Of a stretch of 64,000 nucleotides of DNA, positions 8,366 to 18,800 are shown piece by piece; positions within the stretch are counted from its first letter, which is position 1; each line of letters opens with the position of its first letter. The notes under the pieces were generated by a model that had not been told where the DNA came from, did not search any database, and worked only from the letters and a program-made list of their open reading frames with translations. The position numbers and the translations under genes are program-made. The stretch is from NCBI RefSeq assembly GCF_000243715.2, contig NZ_AHMO02000008.1:2212001-2276000 (forward strand). Reading direction: 5' to 3'. The stretch is from Leptospira broomii serovar Hurstbridge str. 5399. GTDB lineage: Bacteria > Spirochaetota > Leptospiria > Leptospirales > Leptospiraceae.

Positions 8366-8703
8366 CAGTCCTTCTTGCTTCTAGGTTTATGTTTCTTAAT
8401 ATTGGAAAAGAATTCTTTATAGCTCTCTTGAAATCTTTCTAGATTTTCCCAATTGATACAGTAACAGGATTTGGTTCCTTCTATTTCCCCTGTTATTAGC
8501 CCAATCTCTTTTAGTTCTCGTAAATGTTGAGAAACGGTGGCTTGAGCAAGAGGTAGGACCTCGACGATTTCTCCACATATGCATTCTTTTCGTTCTGCTA
8601 TAGTGTTTAGAATTGCGATTCTCGCCGGATGCGCGATTGCTTTTGCAAATTGAGCTAGATTTTGCTCTTCAATTTCAAATTCTGCTTTTTTATTTAGAGC
8701 CAT
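8359..8703 (-). CDS. arsR: ArsR-family arsenite-responsive repressor
   Basis: A 114-residue ArsR/SmtB winged-helix protein. The recognition region reads LAQATVSQHLRELKEIGLI and is preceded by ECICGEIVEVL, whose cysteines sit where E. coli-type ArsR binds As(III) (ELCVCDL). More cysteines occur at SCYC and at the extreme C-terminus (DCC). It represses the ars operon until arsenite binds. A perfect palindrome (8712-8727) lies nine bases before its ATG, and the same box precedes the operon starting at 5420. Confidence 0.9.
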   Translation of the reverse strand: MALNKKAEFEIEEQNLAQFAKAIAHPARIAILNTIAERKECICGEIVEVLPLAQATVSQHLRELKEIGLITGEIEGTKSCYCINWENLERFQESYKEFFSNIKKHKPRSKKDCC

Positions 8704-8711
8704 TATTATTC

Positions 8712-8727
8712 ATCGTATTTTTACGAT
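8712..8727. promoter_or_regulatory. ArsR operator in the arsR-arsH intergenic region
   Basis: ATCGTA (8712-8717), TTTT, TACGAT (8722-8727), a perfect palindrome just before arsR. Arms match exactly those at 5499-5514. From this position it could control arsR-arsC-acr3 and perhaps the divergent arsH unit. Confidence 0.7.
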
Positions 8728-8853
8728 TAAATTTGTCAATATTCTTTCTGGTCGCAACAGATTGATATACTTTCGAATCTATGCACTGTCTAAATGTTGA
8801 TTATTATTTTAATAGTATCGAAATAGATTCTTAGATAAATTTAGGGGAGTAAT

Positions 8854-9555
8854 ATGTATTTAGATGCTCAGGCATTTGAATTAAAGGGAGATAGGAGTTC
8901 CATATACTCTTCAGCTCATCCTGCAAAAATTCTAGTTCTGTATGGCTCCCTTCGGGAGCGTTCTTATAGCCGTTTGCTCGCTGAAGAAAGTGCGAGAATT
9001 CTTACCCAATTCGGGGCAGAAGTTAAAATTTTTAATCCAGATGGACTTCCTGTTTTTGATAACAATCGCTCTGCCAGTCACCCGAAGGTGCAGGAGCTAA
9101 GAAGCCTAAGTCTTTGGTCGGAAGGACATGTTTGGTCTAGCCCGGAAATTCATGGGAATTTATCCGGTGTTTTTAAAAACCAAATCGATTGGATTCCTTT
9201 AGCCTTGGATGCTGTTAGGCCCACTCAAGGAAGAACCCTTGCCGTAATGCAAGTATCCGGAGGGAGTCAGTCCTTTAATGCCGTAAATAGTATGAGAATA
9301 CTTGGACGTTGGATGAGAATGATTACGATTCCGAACCAATCCTCAGTAGCACAAGCGTTTGACGAGTTTAACGAAGATGGAACGATGAAACCTTCTTCTT
9401 ATCGAGATAGGGTCGTAGACGTTTTAGAAGAACTAATGAAATTCACATATCTGACTCGTGATTTTTCAGATTTCCTCGTCGATCGATATAGCGAAAGAAA
9501 AACAAGCGGCAAGAATACAGTTTACAAGGCTCTTAAAGATCAGGGATTAAAATGA
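8854..9555 (+). CDS. arsH: ArsH NADPH-dependent FMN reductase
   Basis: A 233-residue flavodoxin-like protein with ArsH hallmarks: [20 protein letters not shown] near the N-terminus (FMN phosphate loop), [20 protein letters not shown], and [20 protein letters not shown]. ArsH enzymes oxidise trivalent organoarsenicals and reduce quinones or chromate. A strong ribosome site (AGGGGAG, seven bases from ATG) supports the start. It is divergent from arsR, and its stop overlaps the next gene by four bases (ATGA). Confidence 0.93.
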   Translation: MYLDAQAFELKGDRSSIYSSAHPAKILVLYGSLRERSYSRLLAEESARILTQFGAEVKIFNPDGLPVFDNNRSASHPKVQELRSLSLWSEGHVWSSPEIHGNLSGVFKNQIDWIPLALDAVRPTQGRTLAVMQVSGGSQSFNAVNSMRILGRWMRMITIPNQSSVAQAFDEFNEDGTMKPSSYRDRVVDVLEELMKFTYLTRDFSDFLVDRYSERKTSGKNTVYKALKDQGLK

Positions 9556-10817
9556 ATGCCAACACTTCCATTAGTGAATTCTTGAATAAAAGCTGTTCTT
9601 GCTCTACGCTGGATAAGAGCGTTATGGAAACAGAATTTTCTATTTTCTCTCAAACGTTAGAAAGGAAGAATCTTTGGGAAAATTTTTATTCAGAGACACC
9701 ATCTTTTATAAGTTCTTCTGAAGTTGCTGAGATGAAAGAAGTTCTTCACTCGATTCGCAGAACTATTCAGTTACCCAATGTAAAAAAGGAACTCTTAAAG
9801 AACCATCCTAGATTATTGAAAGGTAAAGAGAGTGAAGGAGGAGTCTTTTTAAGTTTGGATTTTCATAAGACTCCATCGGGTCCCAAGTTGATCGAGATCA
9901 ACACAAATGCTGGTGGCGCTTTTTTACAGTTAATGCTTATGTCTGCCCAGATTAGATGTTGCAAAGCCGTGGACATAGCCCTTCCGAGTATTGAAGAGAT
10001 TGAAAGATTAAAAAACAAATTCCTATCCATTTTTATTGAAGAATGGAAAACTGCCCATCGTTCTGGACTTCCTCAACTGATTGCGATAGTAGATGAAAAT
10101 CCTAAAGATCAATTCTTATATCCAGAATTTATTTTCTTTCGAGATTTATTTCGATCCCAAGGCATTGATTCAGAAATACTATCTCCAGAGCAGATTCAAA
10201 TGAAGGATGGAAAGTTATATTATAAAAAACGACAAATCGATCTTATTTATAATAGGCTAACTGATTTTCATCTGACTGAACGAACGAATTTGGATATTTA
10301 TACAGCTTGGAGAGAGGATGAAGTTGTTCTTACGCCGAATCCTTTGGATTATGATCTTTATGCGAAGAAATCAAATTTAACGATTCTCTCTAATGATGAA
10401 TTCCTTAAAACTGCTGGGGCCTCGGATTCGGATTTAAAAGTTTTGCAACGGGCTATTCCAAAATCCGATATTGTAAATACTGAAAAATCAGATGATATCT
10501 GGAATAAAAGAAAAAACTTTTTCTTTAAACCGAGAGAAGGCTTCGGAAGTAAGGCTGCTTACTATGGCGGTAAATTGACGAAAGGAAAGTTTGAAGAAAT
10601 TTTAAAAGGAAATTATATTTATCAAGAATTTGTGCCACCATCTATACGAGCGACTTCTATTTCCGGCACTCAAGTGGAAATGAAAATGGATGTAAGAGCC
10701 TATATTTATAAAGATGAGATCCTTCTTTTGGCAAGCAGGCTATACCAAGGGCAGACTACGAATTTTAGAACTCCAGGCGGAGGATTTTCTCCTTTATATG
10801 TGATTCCAGATCTATGA
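9552..10817 (+). CDS. ATP-grasp-like ligase co-transcribed with arsH
   Basis: A 421-residue protein that I cannot name. Near the N-terminus it has [15 protein letters not shown] (about residue 115) resembles the glutathione-synthase-like EINTNPGG loop. [17 protein letters not shown] (about residue 324) resembles the ATP-binding Lys and glycine-rich loop of ATP-grasp enzymes. YIYQEFV and [10 protein letters not shown] follow in the order expected of the fold. It probably joins a carboxylate to an amine or thiol using ATP. It overlaps arsH by four bases, so a role in arsenic or thiol metabolism is plausible but inferred. Its last six bases overlap the end of mobile element A, which reads toward it. 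The C-terminus looks natural but could have been trimmed. Confidence 0.6.
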   Translation: MNANTSISEFLNKSCSCSTLDKSVMETEFSIFSQTLERKNLWENFYSETPSFISSSEVAEMKEVLHSIRRTIQLPNVKKELLKNHPRLLKGKESEGGVFLSLDFHKTPSGPKLIEINTNAGGAFLQLMLMSAQIRCCKAVDIALPSIEEIERLKNKFLSIFIEEWKTAHRSGLPQLIAIVDENPKDQFLYPEFIFFRDLFRSQGIDSEILSPEQIQMKDGKLYYKKRQIDLIYNRLTDFHLTERTNLDIYTAWREDEVVLTPNPLDYDLYAKKSNLTILSNDEFLKTAGASDSDLKVLQRAIPKSDIVNTEKSDDIWNKRKNFFFKPREGFGSKAAYYGGKLTKGKFEEILKGNYIYQEFVPPSIRATSISGTQVEMKMDVRAYIYKDEILLLASRLYQGQTTNFRTPGGGFSPLYVIPDL

Positions 10818-11177
10818 TGAAAATCTATTCTCTTTAAATCGGCTTAGGACAATTGGATCTCCAAAAATTTCAATGGATTCTATTTCGCTTAGATTAAATA
10901 CATTGTATAAATTATGGATCTCAAGTAAGACGAGCTCATTTTTTTTGATCGAAGAGTCTAAAAAATCTTTTATGCTTCGAGGTTTATCAGAAAACTTTCT
11001 AAACATTCCAATGTTTGTTCTAAGATTGAAAGTTGTAACTCGAATTACCTTGAATTGAAAATTTCGCAGGAATTTCCTAATTACTTTAATTCGCAAATTT
11101 ACAGGGACAAGTTCACTTAGAAAGATTCTGTCGGAAATTGAATAGTTTCCTGATTCTGTTTTCTCATTATTCTTCAT
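10812..11177 (-). CDS. Element cargo protein, unknown (121 aa)
   Basis: I do not recognise this protein. It has a counterpart in element C (47381-47734, 117 aa) with the same pattern: a helical start (LRIKVIRKFLRNFQFKVIRVT here, ILKFLSYFDYQILKVTAWD there), then EIESIE and DPIVL or DPVIL near the end. Both are the last gene of their element. It overlaps the XRE gene by 11 bases. No signal peptide or membrane segment is seen. Retention in two diverged elements shows it is a true part of the element. Confidence 0.6.
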   Translation of the reverse strand: MKNNEKTESGNYSISDRIFLSELVPVNLRIKVIRKFLRNFQFKVIRVTTFNLRTNIGMFRKFSDKPRSIKDFLDSSIKKNELVLLEIHNLYNVFNLSEIESIEIFGDPIVLSRFKENRFSS

Positions 11178-11382
11178 TCAAGTTGGTAAAGAAGTATTCT
11201 GGCGGTTTCTTGTAAATTTTCAGTAGTTTAATAAAAATATCCATAGGGATTCGTTTTTTCCCCGACTCTATCTTAGACATATAGTTCGGGCTTTTGTTAA
11301 TCACTTGGCAAACTGCTTCTTGCGTTAGGTTTGAATCCAATCTTGCCTGTCTTAGTCTATCTGAAAATTTTTTATATTTCAA
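11167..11382 (-). CDS. XRE/Cro-CI type regulator in element A
   Basis: A 71-residue helix-turn-helix protein: FSDRLRQARLDSNLTQEAVC, then NKSPNYMSKIESGKKRIPM, the classic XRE fold covering almost the whole protein. It lies between the 238 aa and 121 aa genes and overlaps both by 11 bases. Element C lacks it, so it is an optional gene. It may regulate the element or act like an antitoxin; no operator is obvious. Confidence 0.8.
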   Translation of the reverse strand: MKYKKFSDRLRQARLDSNLTQEAVCQVINKSPNYMSKIESGKKRIPMDIFIKLLKIYKKPPEYFFTNLNEE

Positions 11383-12088
11383 TGGTAGAGTGTCCTTTTT
11401 GATTGATTGAGTTCTTTCGAAGCAATTGTAATCCGGAAATTACATTGAAGTAGGTTTGCTCCCAAGGGTTAGCTCGAAAGTTATTGAGGTTTCGTTTGCA
11501 GTGCCGAAATGCTAAGTCCCATTTATTGTAGTCTTTGGCTATATGGATAAAATTACTGAAATCAAAATGTCGCCTTTGTTTGGATGCACATAGATACCAT
11601 TTTTGGGGCCTATAAGTTCGATCGTTATCTCGAAGATCCCTTGCGTAACAGTTAATTCTGTTAATTTTGATCTTGGCAGCCTGCATGAAGACGGGATTTA
11701 ACTTATGCTCAATAGTTCGTGTGGCGAGTGAGTCTATAATCTTTTTAAGATATTCTTCTCGTTTGAAAGAGAATTGATAAAAAACAAATTGCTGCAAAAT
11801 GTTCTTAACTTGAATGGATCTAAATTTCCAATATGGTGAATCAAAGAATAATTTTGAATTATTGATCCCAATATTAGGATAAAGATGTTTTGAGTTGATT
11901 TTATAGCAATCATGCCAATCTATCCAAGGTTTTAGTTCCTTGAGCTCTCTTTCTGCGGCTGCGATTTTGAAATTCAAAGTGTCACATATCTTTTTTACAT
12001 ACCAATAAGGAATGTTTATCTCAAATAAGCTCTTTGGTGCTTGGTGCGATTTTCTACTTCTTTTTTTTCTGAGAGATAATAAGCCCAT
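11372..12088 (-). CDS. Element cargo protein, unknown basic protein (238 aa)
   Basis: I do not recognise the family. It is basic and rich in aromatic residues. Shared with its counterpart in element C (47724-48434) are IPYW near the start, WKFRSIQ(V/I)KN in the middle, INCYARDLR or LNCFARDLR, and KWYL. The many conserved Trp, Arg and Tyr residues suggest nucleic-acid binding. The ATG overlaps the HNH gene by 35 bases; a later start nearer IPYW is possible. Its place beside an HNH nuclease and a transposase suggests a role in mobility or DNA processing, which is inference. Confidence 0.6.
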   Translation of the reverse strand: MGLLSLRKKRSRKSHQAPKSLFEINIPYWYVKKICDTLNFKIAAAERELKELKPWIDWHDCYKINSKHLYPNIGINNSKLFFDSPYWKFRSIQVKNILQQFVFYQFSFKREEYLKKIIDSLATRTIEHKLNPVFMQAAKIKINRINCYARDLRDNDRTYRPQKWYLCASKQRRHFDFSNFIHIAKDYNKWDLAFRHCKRNLNNFRANPWEQTYFNVISGLQLLRKNSINQKGHSTIEI

Positions 12089-12365
12089 GCTTAAGTCCTT
12101 TGAATTTAATAATGTCTGCAGCTAAATTGATAATTTCTTCTTCAGTGTAGAAGCGTTTGAGTTTTGCAAGAGGCTCGACAACGAAGCAAATATTGATAAA
12201 TTTATGTTCCCCTCCTTTTCTCAGGGGAATGATATGTTCAGCATTCGTATTTTCCGGCTCGAGATTCCGACCGGTCAGATAGCATTTCCAGTTCTGAAGT
12301 TCCAATAGCTTATAGAAGTCTTTGGCGACAAATTTATATTTACTGTTTCCGGGGTTAGATTTCAT
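12054..12365 (-). CDS. Small HNH-type nuclease of element A
   Basis: A 103-residue protein with an HNH-like core: [20 protein letters not shown], then [16 protein letters not shown]. The His of AEHI, the GG(E)H and the Asn of INI fit the beta-beta-alpha-metal fold; CYLTGR is the usual strand before it. HNH proteins nick or cut DNA. It overlaps the transposase by 11 bases and the next gene by 35. Element C has a close homolog (48364-48681) with the same motif. The protein lacks another domain, so target choice must come from partners. Confidence 0.75.
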   Translation of the reverse strand: MKSNPGNSKYKFVAKDFYKLLELQNWKCYLTGRNLEPENTNAEHIIPLRKGGEHKFINICFVVEPLAKLKRFYTEEEIINLAADIIKFKGLKHGLIISQKKKK

Positions 12366-13776
12366 TATTGCTAACCCGGCTTGATGGTTTCTTATACTTT
12401 CTAAACTTCGTGTATAGGATGAGCGGGAGATCTTTCTTTAAGATCTTAATATAGAAATTAATTCGTCGGTCATAATAGTTGTAACCGACTCGTCTTCGAA
12501 CAATCAGCTTTAGTTTTAGCCAGCGATTGAGTATTGTTGTAGCTGTGTGCTTATGAAGACTTAGCTCTTCGCAAATTTGATTGACTGAGCATTGATTCCC
12601 TTTTGTTTTTTCATGCTGAACGAAGTGCCATATCTTCTGTGAAATTTTTTGATATTCTAATTCACGATTTCTTTGGAATCGTTTTATATTGTTTTCTTGC
12701 CAAAATCGGTTATATGATAGGAGTTCTTTCTTATTCCTTTTGGTTTCTTTTTCAATTATATCTAAAGGATTGAGAATTCCATATCCAGTGTGACTTAAAA
12801 TCTTCGGAACTGATTCAAGCGGTTGAACTTTGTATGAGTTTTCACTTAAGGAAATTTGGAGCCAATTTTCAGTTCTTTTACTTTGGATTTTCCGGACAAA
12901 TCCTTTCCTCTCCTTCCGAACCGCTCCTTGTTCCGTCGCTCTCGTACCAGAGAGAAAAGCATCCCTACTCAAACAAGAATCATCACCACTAACCGACTCA
13001 ACTAATACATCCAGTCCGAATACATTAGCATTTTTAATGAATGAAAACTCATTCAGATACAACTGTGAATACTTTGGAGTAATGTATCCATAAGATGCAA
13101 AGGCCGTCTTAAGAACTCTATGATTTCCTTCTGCTACTTGATTGTGGACTCCATTCTTACTCCAACGATTACGAGCAAATCTGAACCTATTATCTTTTGA
13201 TCTTGCAGAGTGATTTACACTTCTATGATTCCTGTAAATTCCCCAAAGCCAAGGATAGCCTTGATCTGTAAAAAGTGGAGTGGTAATAGGCAAATATTCT
13301 TTGATTAAAGGTCCAAGAGTCTCAGCTTTTTGATTAGGGACAGAAGAGAAGAATACCGGTCCTTGTTTGATTGCTATAGTCTGAACCAGAGTTCCGATTT
13401 GTTTCCCACCAAGCTTTTCTGAAAGATAGATAGAAGAAGTTTGTCCTCTGTGGCTGTATCTTTTCCTACCTTGGCTTGCTCTTTCACCCGCAGAGTATAA
13501 TACAGCAGTGTCTACGCATACGTAGGGCCTCTTTGCCATGATCTTAGTGATGTCTCTATTCTCATTTGGAGGTAATAGGAAGTCTTTGAACTGATCATTT
13601 AAGGCTTCGTAGGTGAGCTTCTTATACTTTGGTAATTGATCGGAACAGAAGAGTTGGAATCTTCTCTTGAGCAGACTAGCGGCATTATATCCTATTCTTA
13701 ATTTCTTACTTAGTTCTGTTGCAGTTACTACCTTTGGATATTGAAGCAGTGATTCATAAAGGATGTAGCCAAACAT
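12355..13776 (-). CDS. IS1595/ISXO2-like transposase of element A
   Basis: From the ATG at 13776 it is 473 residues. Candidate catalytic acids lie in [16 protein letters not shown] and [10 protein letters not shown]; the end of the core ([16 protein letters not shown]) fits the ISXO2 domain. A C-terminal winged helix follows ([20 protein letters not shown]). In frame upstream, to about 14,040, the sequence still encodes the zinc ribbon (CPTPEC, CPQC), but I find no usable start there. The full transposase may therefore have lost its start at the A/B junction. DNA and protein differ clearly from copies B and C. Confidence 0.8.
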   Translation of the reverse strand: MFGYILYESLLQYPKVVTATELSKKLRIGYNAASLLKRRFQLFCSDQLPKYKKLTYEALNDQFKDFLLPPNENRDITKIMAKRPYVCVDTAVLYSAGERASQGRKRYSHRGQTSSIYLSEKLGGKQIGTLVQTIAIKQGPVFFSSVPNQKAETLGPLIKEYLPITTPLFTDQGYPWLWGIYRNHRSVNHSARSKDNRFRFARNRWSKNGVHNQVAEGNHRVLKTAFASYGYITPKYSQLYLNEFSFIKNANVFGLDVLVESVSGDDSCLSRDAFLSGTRATEQGAVRKERKGFVRKIQSKRTENWLQISLSENSYKVQPLESVPKILSHTGYGILNPLDIIEKETKRNKKELLSYNRFWQENNIKRFQRNRELEYQKISQKIWHFVQHEKTKGNQCSVNQICEELSLHKHTATTILNRWLKLKLIVRRRVGYNYYDRRINFYIKILKKDLPLILYTKFRKYKKPSSRVSNNEI

Positions 13777-14055
13777 CCATATTGGTAGTTTAAAGTGATG
13801 TAGAGGAGTGTAACTTAGTCTTGATATTAAATATCTACATTGAGGACATCTAATTAGATCTGGTCTTGTGCTGATTTCTTTATCTAAGATTCTCTCATTA
13901 CACTCAGGTGTTGGACAGTGTTTCGGATAGAAGTCATTGAGTATCTTCTTGGTTATCTCAGTGAAGTAGTCTGTGTTGAGTGCTGGGTTGTGGTGTTTTG
14001 GTAGGCTTGTTGGGAAGAATTCTATACTTGAAGTTTTTCTAATTTTAGAGCGAGG

Positions 14056-14157
14056 GGGGAGCGAGCGGTTCTGGATTGGAGGAAAGGTGGTCCTCGGTTC
14101 GGATTCCGAGTATTAAATGAATAGTTATCCTTTCCCTCCAATCCGAACCGCTTTCCC
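14056..14157. repeat. GC-rich imperfect inverted repeat at the A/B junction
   Basis: The sequence at 14056-14087 (with GAGCGGTTCTGGATTGGAGG) is an imperfect inverse of 14128-14157 (CCTCCAATCCGAACCGCT). A similar GAACCG block lies inside the transposase genes of A and C. It marks the point where copy B is broken and may reflect a mobile palindrome or a recombination scar. Confidence 0.45.
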
Positions 14158-15184
14158 AGACTCCCCCCGGCTCTCGGAGGAAAGGGATGACTATTCCGAT
14201 AAGAATTATCACTTTCTCCCGACTCAAGCAACACATCTAAACCGAATACACCGGCATTTTTAATGAAACTAAATTCATTCAGATACAATGTTGAATACTT
14301 GGGATGAATCCACCCATAAGAAGCGAATGCGGTTTTTAAAACTCGATGGTTTCCTTCGGCTACTTGACTATGAACCCCACTCTTACTCCAGCGATTCCTT
14401 GCCCATCTATATCGATTATCCTTAGATCTTGCAGAATGATTTACGCTTCTATGATTTCTATAGATTCCCCAAAGCCAGGGGTATCCTTGATCGGTGAATA
14501 GGGGAGTCGAAGTCGGTAGATGATCTTTAATGATCGGTCCTAGAGTTTCAGCTTTTTGATTTCTAACAGACGTGAAGAAAACGGGACCTTGTTTAATTGC
14601 GATTGTTTGTACAAGAGTTCCAACCTGCCTTCCACCTAGTTTTTCAGAAAGATAGATAGAAGAGGTTTGTCCTCTATGACTATATCGTTTCCTACCTTGA
14701 TTTGCTCTTTCTCCAGCAGAGTATAAAACGGCTGTATCTACGCATGTATACGGCCTATTAGCCATTTTGTTGGAAATGTCAGTATTCTCATTAGGAGGTA
14801 GTAAGAAGTCTTGGAATTCATTCTTTAAGGCTTCGTAGGTGAGGTTTTTATATTTAGGTAGCTGTTGAGAGGAGAAGAGTTGGAATCTTCTCTTGAGTAG
14901 GCTTGCTGCTTTATATCCTATTTTTAGCCTTTTACTGATCTCAGTTGCGGTGAGTACCTTAGGGTATTGAAGAAGAGATTCATAGAGAACGTATCCGAAC
15001 ATCCATATAGGAAGTTTGAAGTGATGAAGGGGTGTATAACTTAGACGAGAAGTTAAATGGCGACATTGAGGGCACCGTATTAAGTCAGGTCGAGTGGAGA
15101 TTTCCTTATCTAAAATTCTTCCCTTACATTCAGGAGTCGGGCAATGCTTGGGGTAAAAGTCATTTAGGATTTTCTTGGTGGTTG
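14127..15184 (-). repeat. Long direct repeat (copy B side) of 49210-50269
   Basis: These 1058 bases align with 49210-50269 (1060 bases) with about eight differences counted by eye, including two one-base indels. Both copies lie in the same orientation and cover most of the transposase gene. Confidence 0.85.
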
Positions 15185-15476
15185 CTGTGAAGTATGGGAT
15201 GTTGATTCCTGAATTGTTTCTGCGGATATGTGTAATAGAGGGGAGGCTTTGCTTAGAATTAGTATAATTACTGTTAGGTGAATTTAGAGATAGGGATTTG
15301 CAAAGGTTTTTCTTAGTCTCTTTTGGTTGGATTTCGCGGAAAAAGGGCCTGCAGTTCGGATTCGACCTAAGGGATATAGAGATTTCAGACCAATTTAGGG
15401 AAATTGTCGGAGATTCGTTAAAAAGACGGTTTTTTTGTAGAGTACTTGCAGGATTGATAATGTTTGAAATTTGCAT

Positions 15477-15840
15477 GAATGTTCCCTAAAAGGACGGTTT
15501 TCCCTTTTTTCGGAATTTGGTCGAGAAGAAAATGGTGGGTAACTGCAATCAGGATAGATCAACCTATTCTCGTTATGGATGAGATTATTTCTATTCTAGA
15601 AAACGACCAATTCGGTACTGCTGATATGCTATATAGATTAATACGATTATTTAGCCAATTCGAAGTGGCAATAATTTATGATATTCGTTTGATGAGCTTT
15701 CATCCGGCTAACACTTTATAATATATGATCTAAGCATTAAAAAATGAGTCAAAGATTAAAGAAATTCATAGTATTATCTTTTTATTCGAAAAGCAATGAG
15801 AAAAAGGAATTAGCAGCTTCATGATTGTAACTACGTTAGA
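15477..15840. other. Intergenic region without a convincing gene
   Basis: It should contain the outer end of copy B, but I found no clear terminal repeat. An 80-codon open frame (15479-15721) has no ribosome site or recognisable motif and I do not call it. The promoter of the following large gene probably lies here. Confidence 0.5.
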
Positions 15841-18800
15841 GTGCTTGATATGTTAGAGATTACTAGTAAAGACATCGGATTTCTGAATGGCGAAGACCTT
15901 CGAGAGTTAGTCGGTTTACTTTGTGAAGCTGAGATGCTTCAGAGAGGCATTTCAACCGTCGGAATTACTTGGGGAGGTAAGCAGAACTCTCCAGATGGTG
16001 GAATCGACGTCAGAACAAATATTTTATTAGAAAATTTCACTAATGAATACATCCCGAGACAAGCAACTTGTTTTCAAATAAAGAAATCGAAAATGCCTCC
16101 CTCATCAATTAAAAAGGAAATGTCCTCTACGGGAATTCTTAGAGAATCAATCAAAGAATTAGCTAAAGAGAGTGGCGCCTATATAATAGTTAGCGGGTCA
16201 GATTTTTTGACTGATTCTGATTTAAAAAAACGTTTAACAGAAATGCATGATACGGTATCGGGACTAGAATTCTACGAAAACTTAAAACTCGATTTTTATG
16301 ACCAAGGTCGTCTTGCTAGTTGGGTTCGTTCTCATCCTTCTATAGTCCTTTGGGTTAGAAATAAAATGGGTCGGCCAATGCAGGGTTGGAAGCCATTTGA
16401 TAATTGGTCAAACTCACCGGGAGGAATCGACGAAGAATTTCTTATAGATGATAGGATTAGAATTAATTATTCTAATCGAATTGAAATGACAGCTATAGAG
16501 GGAATTAATAGTATACGAAAACTATTAATTACACCGCGTTCAACGCTACGCCTTGCCGGTTTGTCCGGTGTAGGGAAAACTCGCTTACTTACGGCATTAT
16601 TTGATGAGCGAATTGGAGCGAGACCTTTAAATCGATTGCAAGTATACTATACAGATTTAGGTGACGAGCCGGAGCCGACTCCGTTGCAGTTTCTCAATCA
16701 ATTAATTTCATTTAAGCTTCCGTTTATATTGATCATCGATAACTGTCCCTCTGATCTACATAAGAAACTTGCCTCAAATTTCGCTGCGCTAGAAATTCTT
16801 GGAAGTTTAATAACTGTCGAATATGATATAAGGGAAGATCTCCCGGAAGATACGGATGTCTATAAGCTAGAACCAGTTTCCGTAAATCTAATCGAGAAAC
16901 TTCTATCTAATCGATTCGTTTATATTAATCCAGTAAATATTCGAAACATAGCTGAGTTTTCGGGCGGAAATGCTCGTATGGCTATTGCTCTTGCAAAAAC
17001 AATTGATAAAGATAAAATTGCTGAACTTAGCGATGAGAACTTATTCGAACGTCTTTTTTATCAACGCAACCACAGAAATTCGAATTTATTGAAATCAGCA
17101 GAAGTTTGCTCTCTCGTATATTCTTTTGATTCCAGAACAGCAAAACAGAAGAATATTGAATTAGCATTATTGAGTAAACTAGCCAATAAGTCGGTTAACG
17201 AATTGTTTGAAGATATTGCGGAGCTTAAAAGGAGAGATTTAATTCAGCAGCGCAATATATGGAAAGCGGTCTTACCCCAAGCAATAGCAAACAAATTAGC
17301 GCTTAGGGCGTTAGAGTCAATTCCGGTTGAATATCTATTAGAAGTCTTCGAAAATGGAGGCTCCAAAAGACTTTTAATATCCTTCTCTAGGAGGCTAAAT
17401 TATTTACACGAAAGTGAAATTGCTTTTGCGATCGTTAAAAAATGGTTCTCGCCAAATGGTTTTTTTTATCCATTAAATAGTTTAAGTCGTTTAAATAGTC
17501 TAAAACTTGAAATACTAATCAATATTGCGCCTATTGCTCCAAGTTTGACACTTGAAGCGATAGAGGAGATGGCAAGCGAAAAATTAGAATATAATTACCT
17601 ATCTACCTTGCCATACCGATTTTATAGACTTCTGGATCTTTTGAAATCGATCGCGTACGATTCGGAATTGTTTGAGCGATGCGCTTACTTACTTTATAGA
17701 TTTACTTTAATCGAAGATGACCACTTTGGAGAAGGAGGTAATGCATCCACTTTTTTGGATTCTTTATTTTATTTGGAATACTCCGGTACACATGCTCATC
17801 CGATACAAAAACTTAATTTCATAAAGAGGCTGTTCTCCACGAATGACTTTGGCGATCATTATATTGGTAATTCATTGTTGTCAAGAGCACTAATGACGGG
17901 GAATTCAGCCAATCTTCATTCGCATTTCGGCTTCGGGGCTAGAGTAAGAGATTACGGCTATTCTCCGAAGAATCGAGATGATGTAGAATTTTGGTATAAA
18001 TTATTCTTAGATTTTGCTATCTTAATTGCCAAAAGCACTCTTTTGATAAGCGAGAAAGTTAAAAAGACTCTGGCCTGCCGATTTGAAGACCTTTGGAATG
18101 AAGGGCTCATCGGCGAGGAAATGGAATTTGAAATAATAAAAATAAGTAATATACTGTTTTGGAGTGATATTTGGATTTCAGTTTATAGTATGTTAGGCAA
18201 AAGTAGGAATGAAATACCTACGGAAAGTTTTACTCGGTTACTGAAGCTTGAAATTTCTTTACGACCTGTCAACTTAGCCGATCAAATTCAGATCTTCCTG
18301 CCTTCAGATAAAAGATTATTCCTAAACGTGAATGAAAAAAAATTCTTCGACCAACAGGCTGAAACGATTGGAAGATTGGCAAGTGCCGAGGAGAGAATTC
18401 TTAAACAATTTTTGTCTCGACTAAGTACGAGAAATGATTTCGAACTCTATCATTTTGGAATAGGAGTTGCGAACGGTTGTTTGAATCCTATTGTAACCTG
18501 GAAGTTACTATGCAAATGGTTTGCTATCCGCAAAAGAGCTAAATTTGAGGTTCTTTGTGGCTTTTTACATTGTTTATCTAAGAATAACCTCCCATTAGTG
18601 AATTCGATCTTAGACGAATTTTTATCCACAAAATGGTCTTACGATATATATCCTTTTTTACAATTTGCAATTTCTTTAGATGAAAATGGAGTAAAACGTC
18701 TGAAGGCTTTTCTTGATACAGGGAATGTTCGCCCTGAAAGTTTGTTAGGCTTAAAGGAAAAAATAGGAGATCCAATTTCCAATATAAATGCAATTTCAGA

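Larger units (their letters stand above)
10812..14040 (-). mobile_element. Element A: IS1595/ISXO2-like transposase with four overlapping cargo genes
   Basis: Five leftward genes overlap by 11-35 bases: transposase, HNH protein, 238 aa protein, XRE regulator, 121 aa protein. Element C (47381-50269) has the same order except for the XRE gene, with diverged proteins. The left edge abuts the ATP-grasp gene. The right edge merges with the broken end of copy B near 14,040. I could not find convincing terminal inverted repeats or a target duplication, so the exact ends are open. Confidence 0.65.
14022..15476 (-). pseudogene. Copy B: truncated, frameshifted IS1595-like transposase
   Basis: From the ATG at 15476 it has a long basic N-terminus, the zinc ribbon ([16 protein letters not shown]) and the catalytic core ([25 protein letters not shown]), the most complete 5' end of the three copies. 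After about residue 430 it goes out of frame relative to copy C through a one-base difference near 14,187. From 14,126 leftward it is replaced by unrelated sequence, so the winged helix and all cargo genes are lost. The reading frame then runs on to a chance stop at 14022. Confidence 0.8.

Noticed and set aside
15479..15721. 80-codon frame after copy B
   Set aside because: No ribosome site, no motif, lies in the presumed end of the mobile element.
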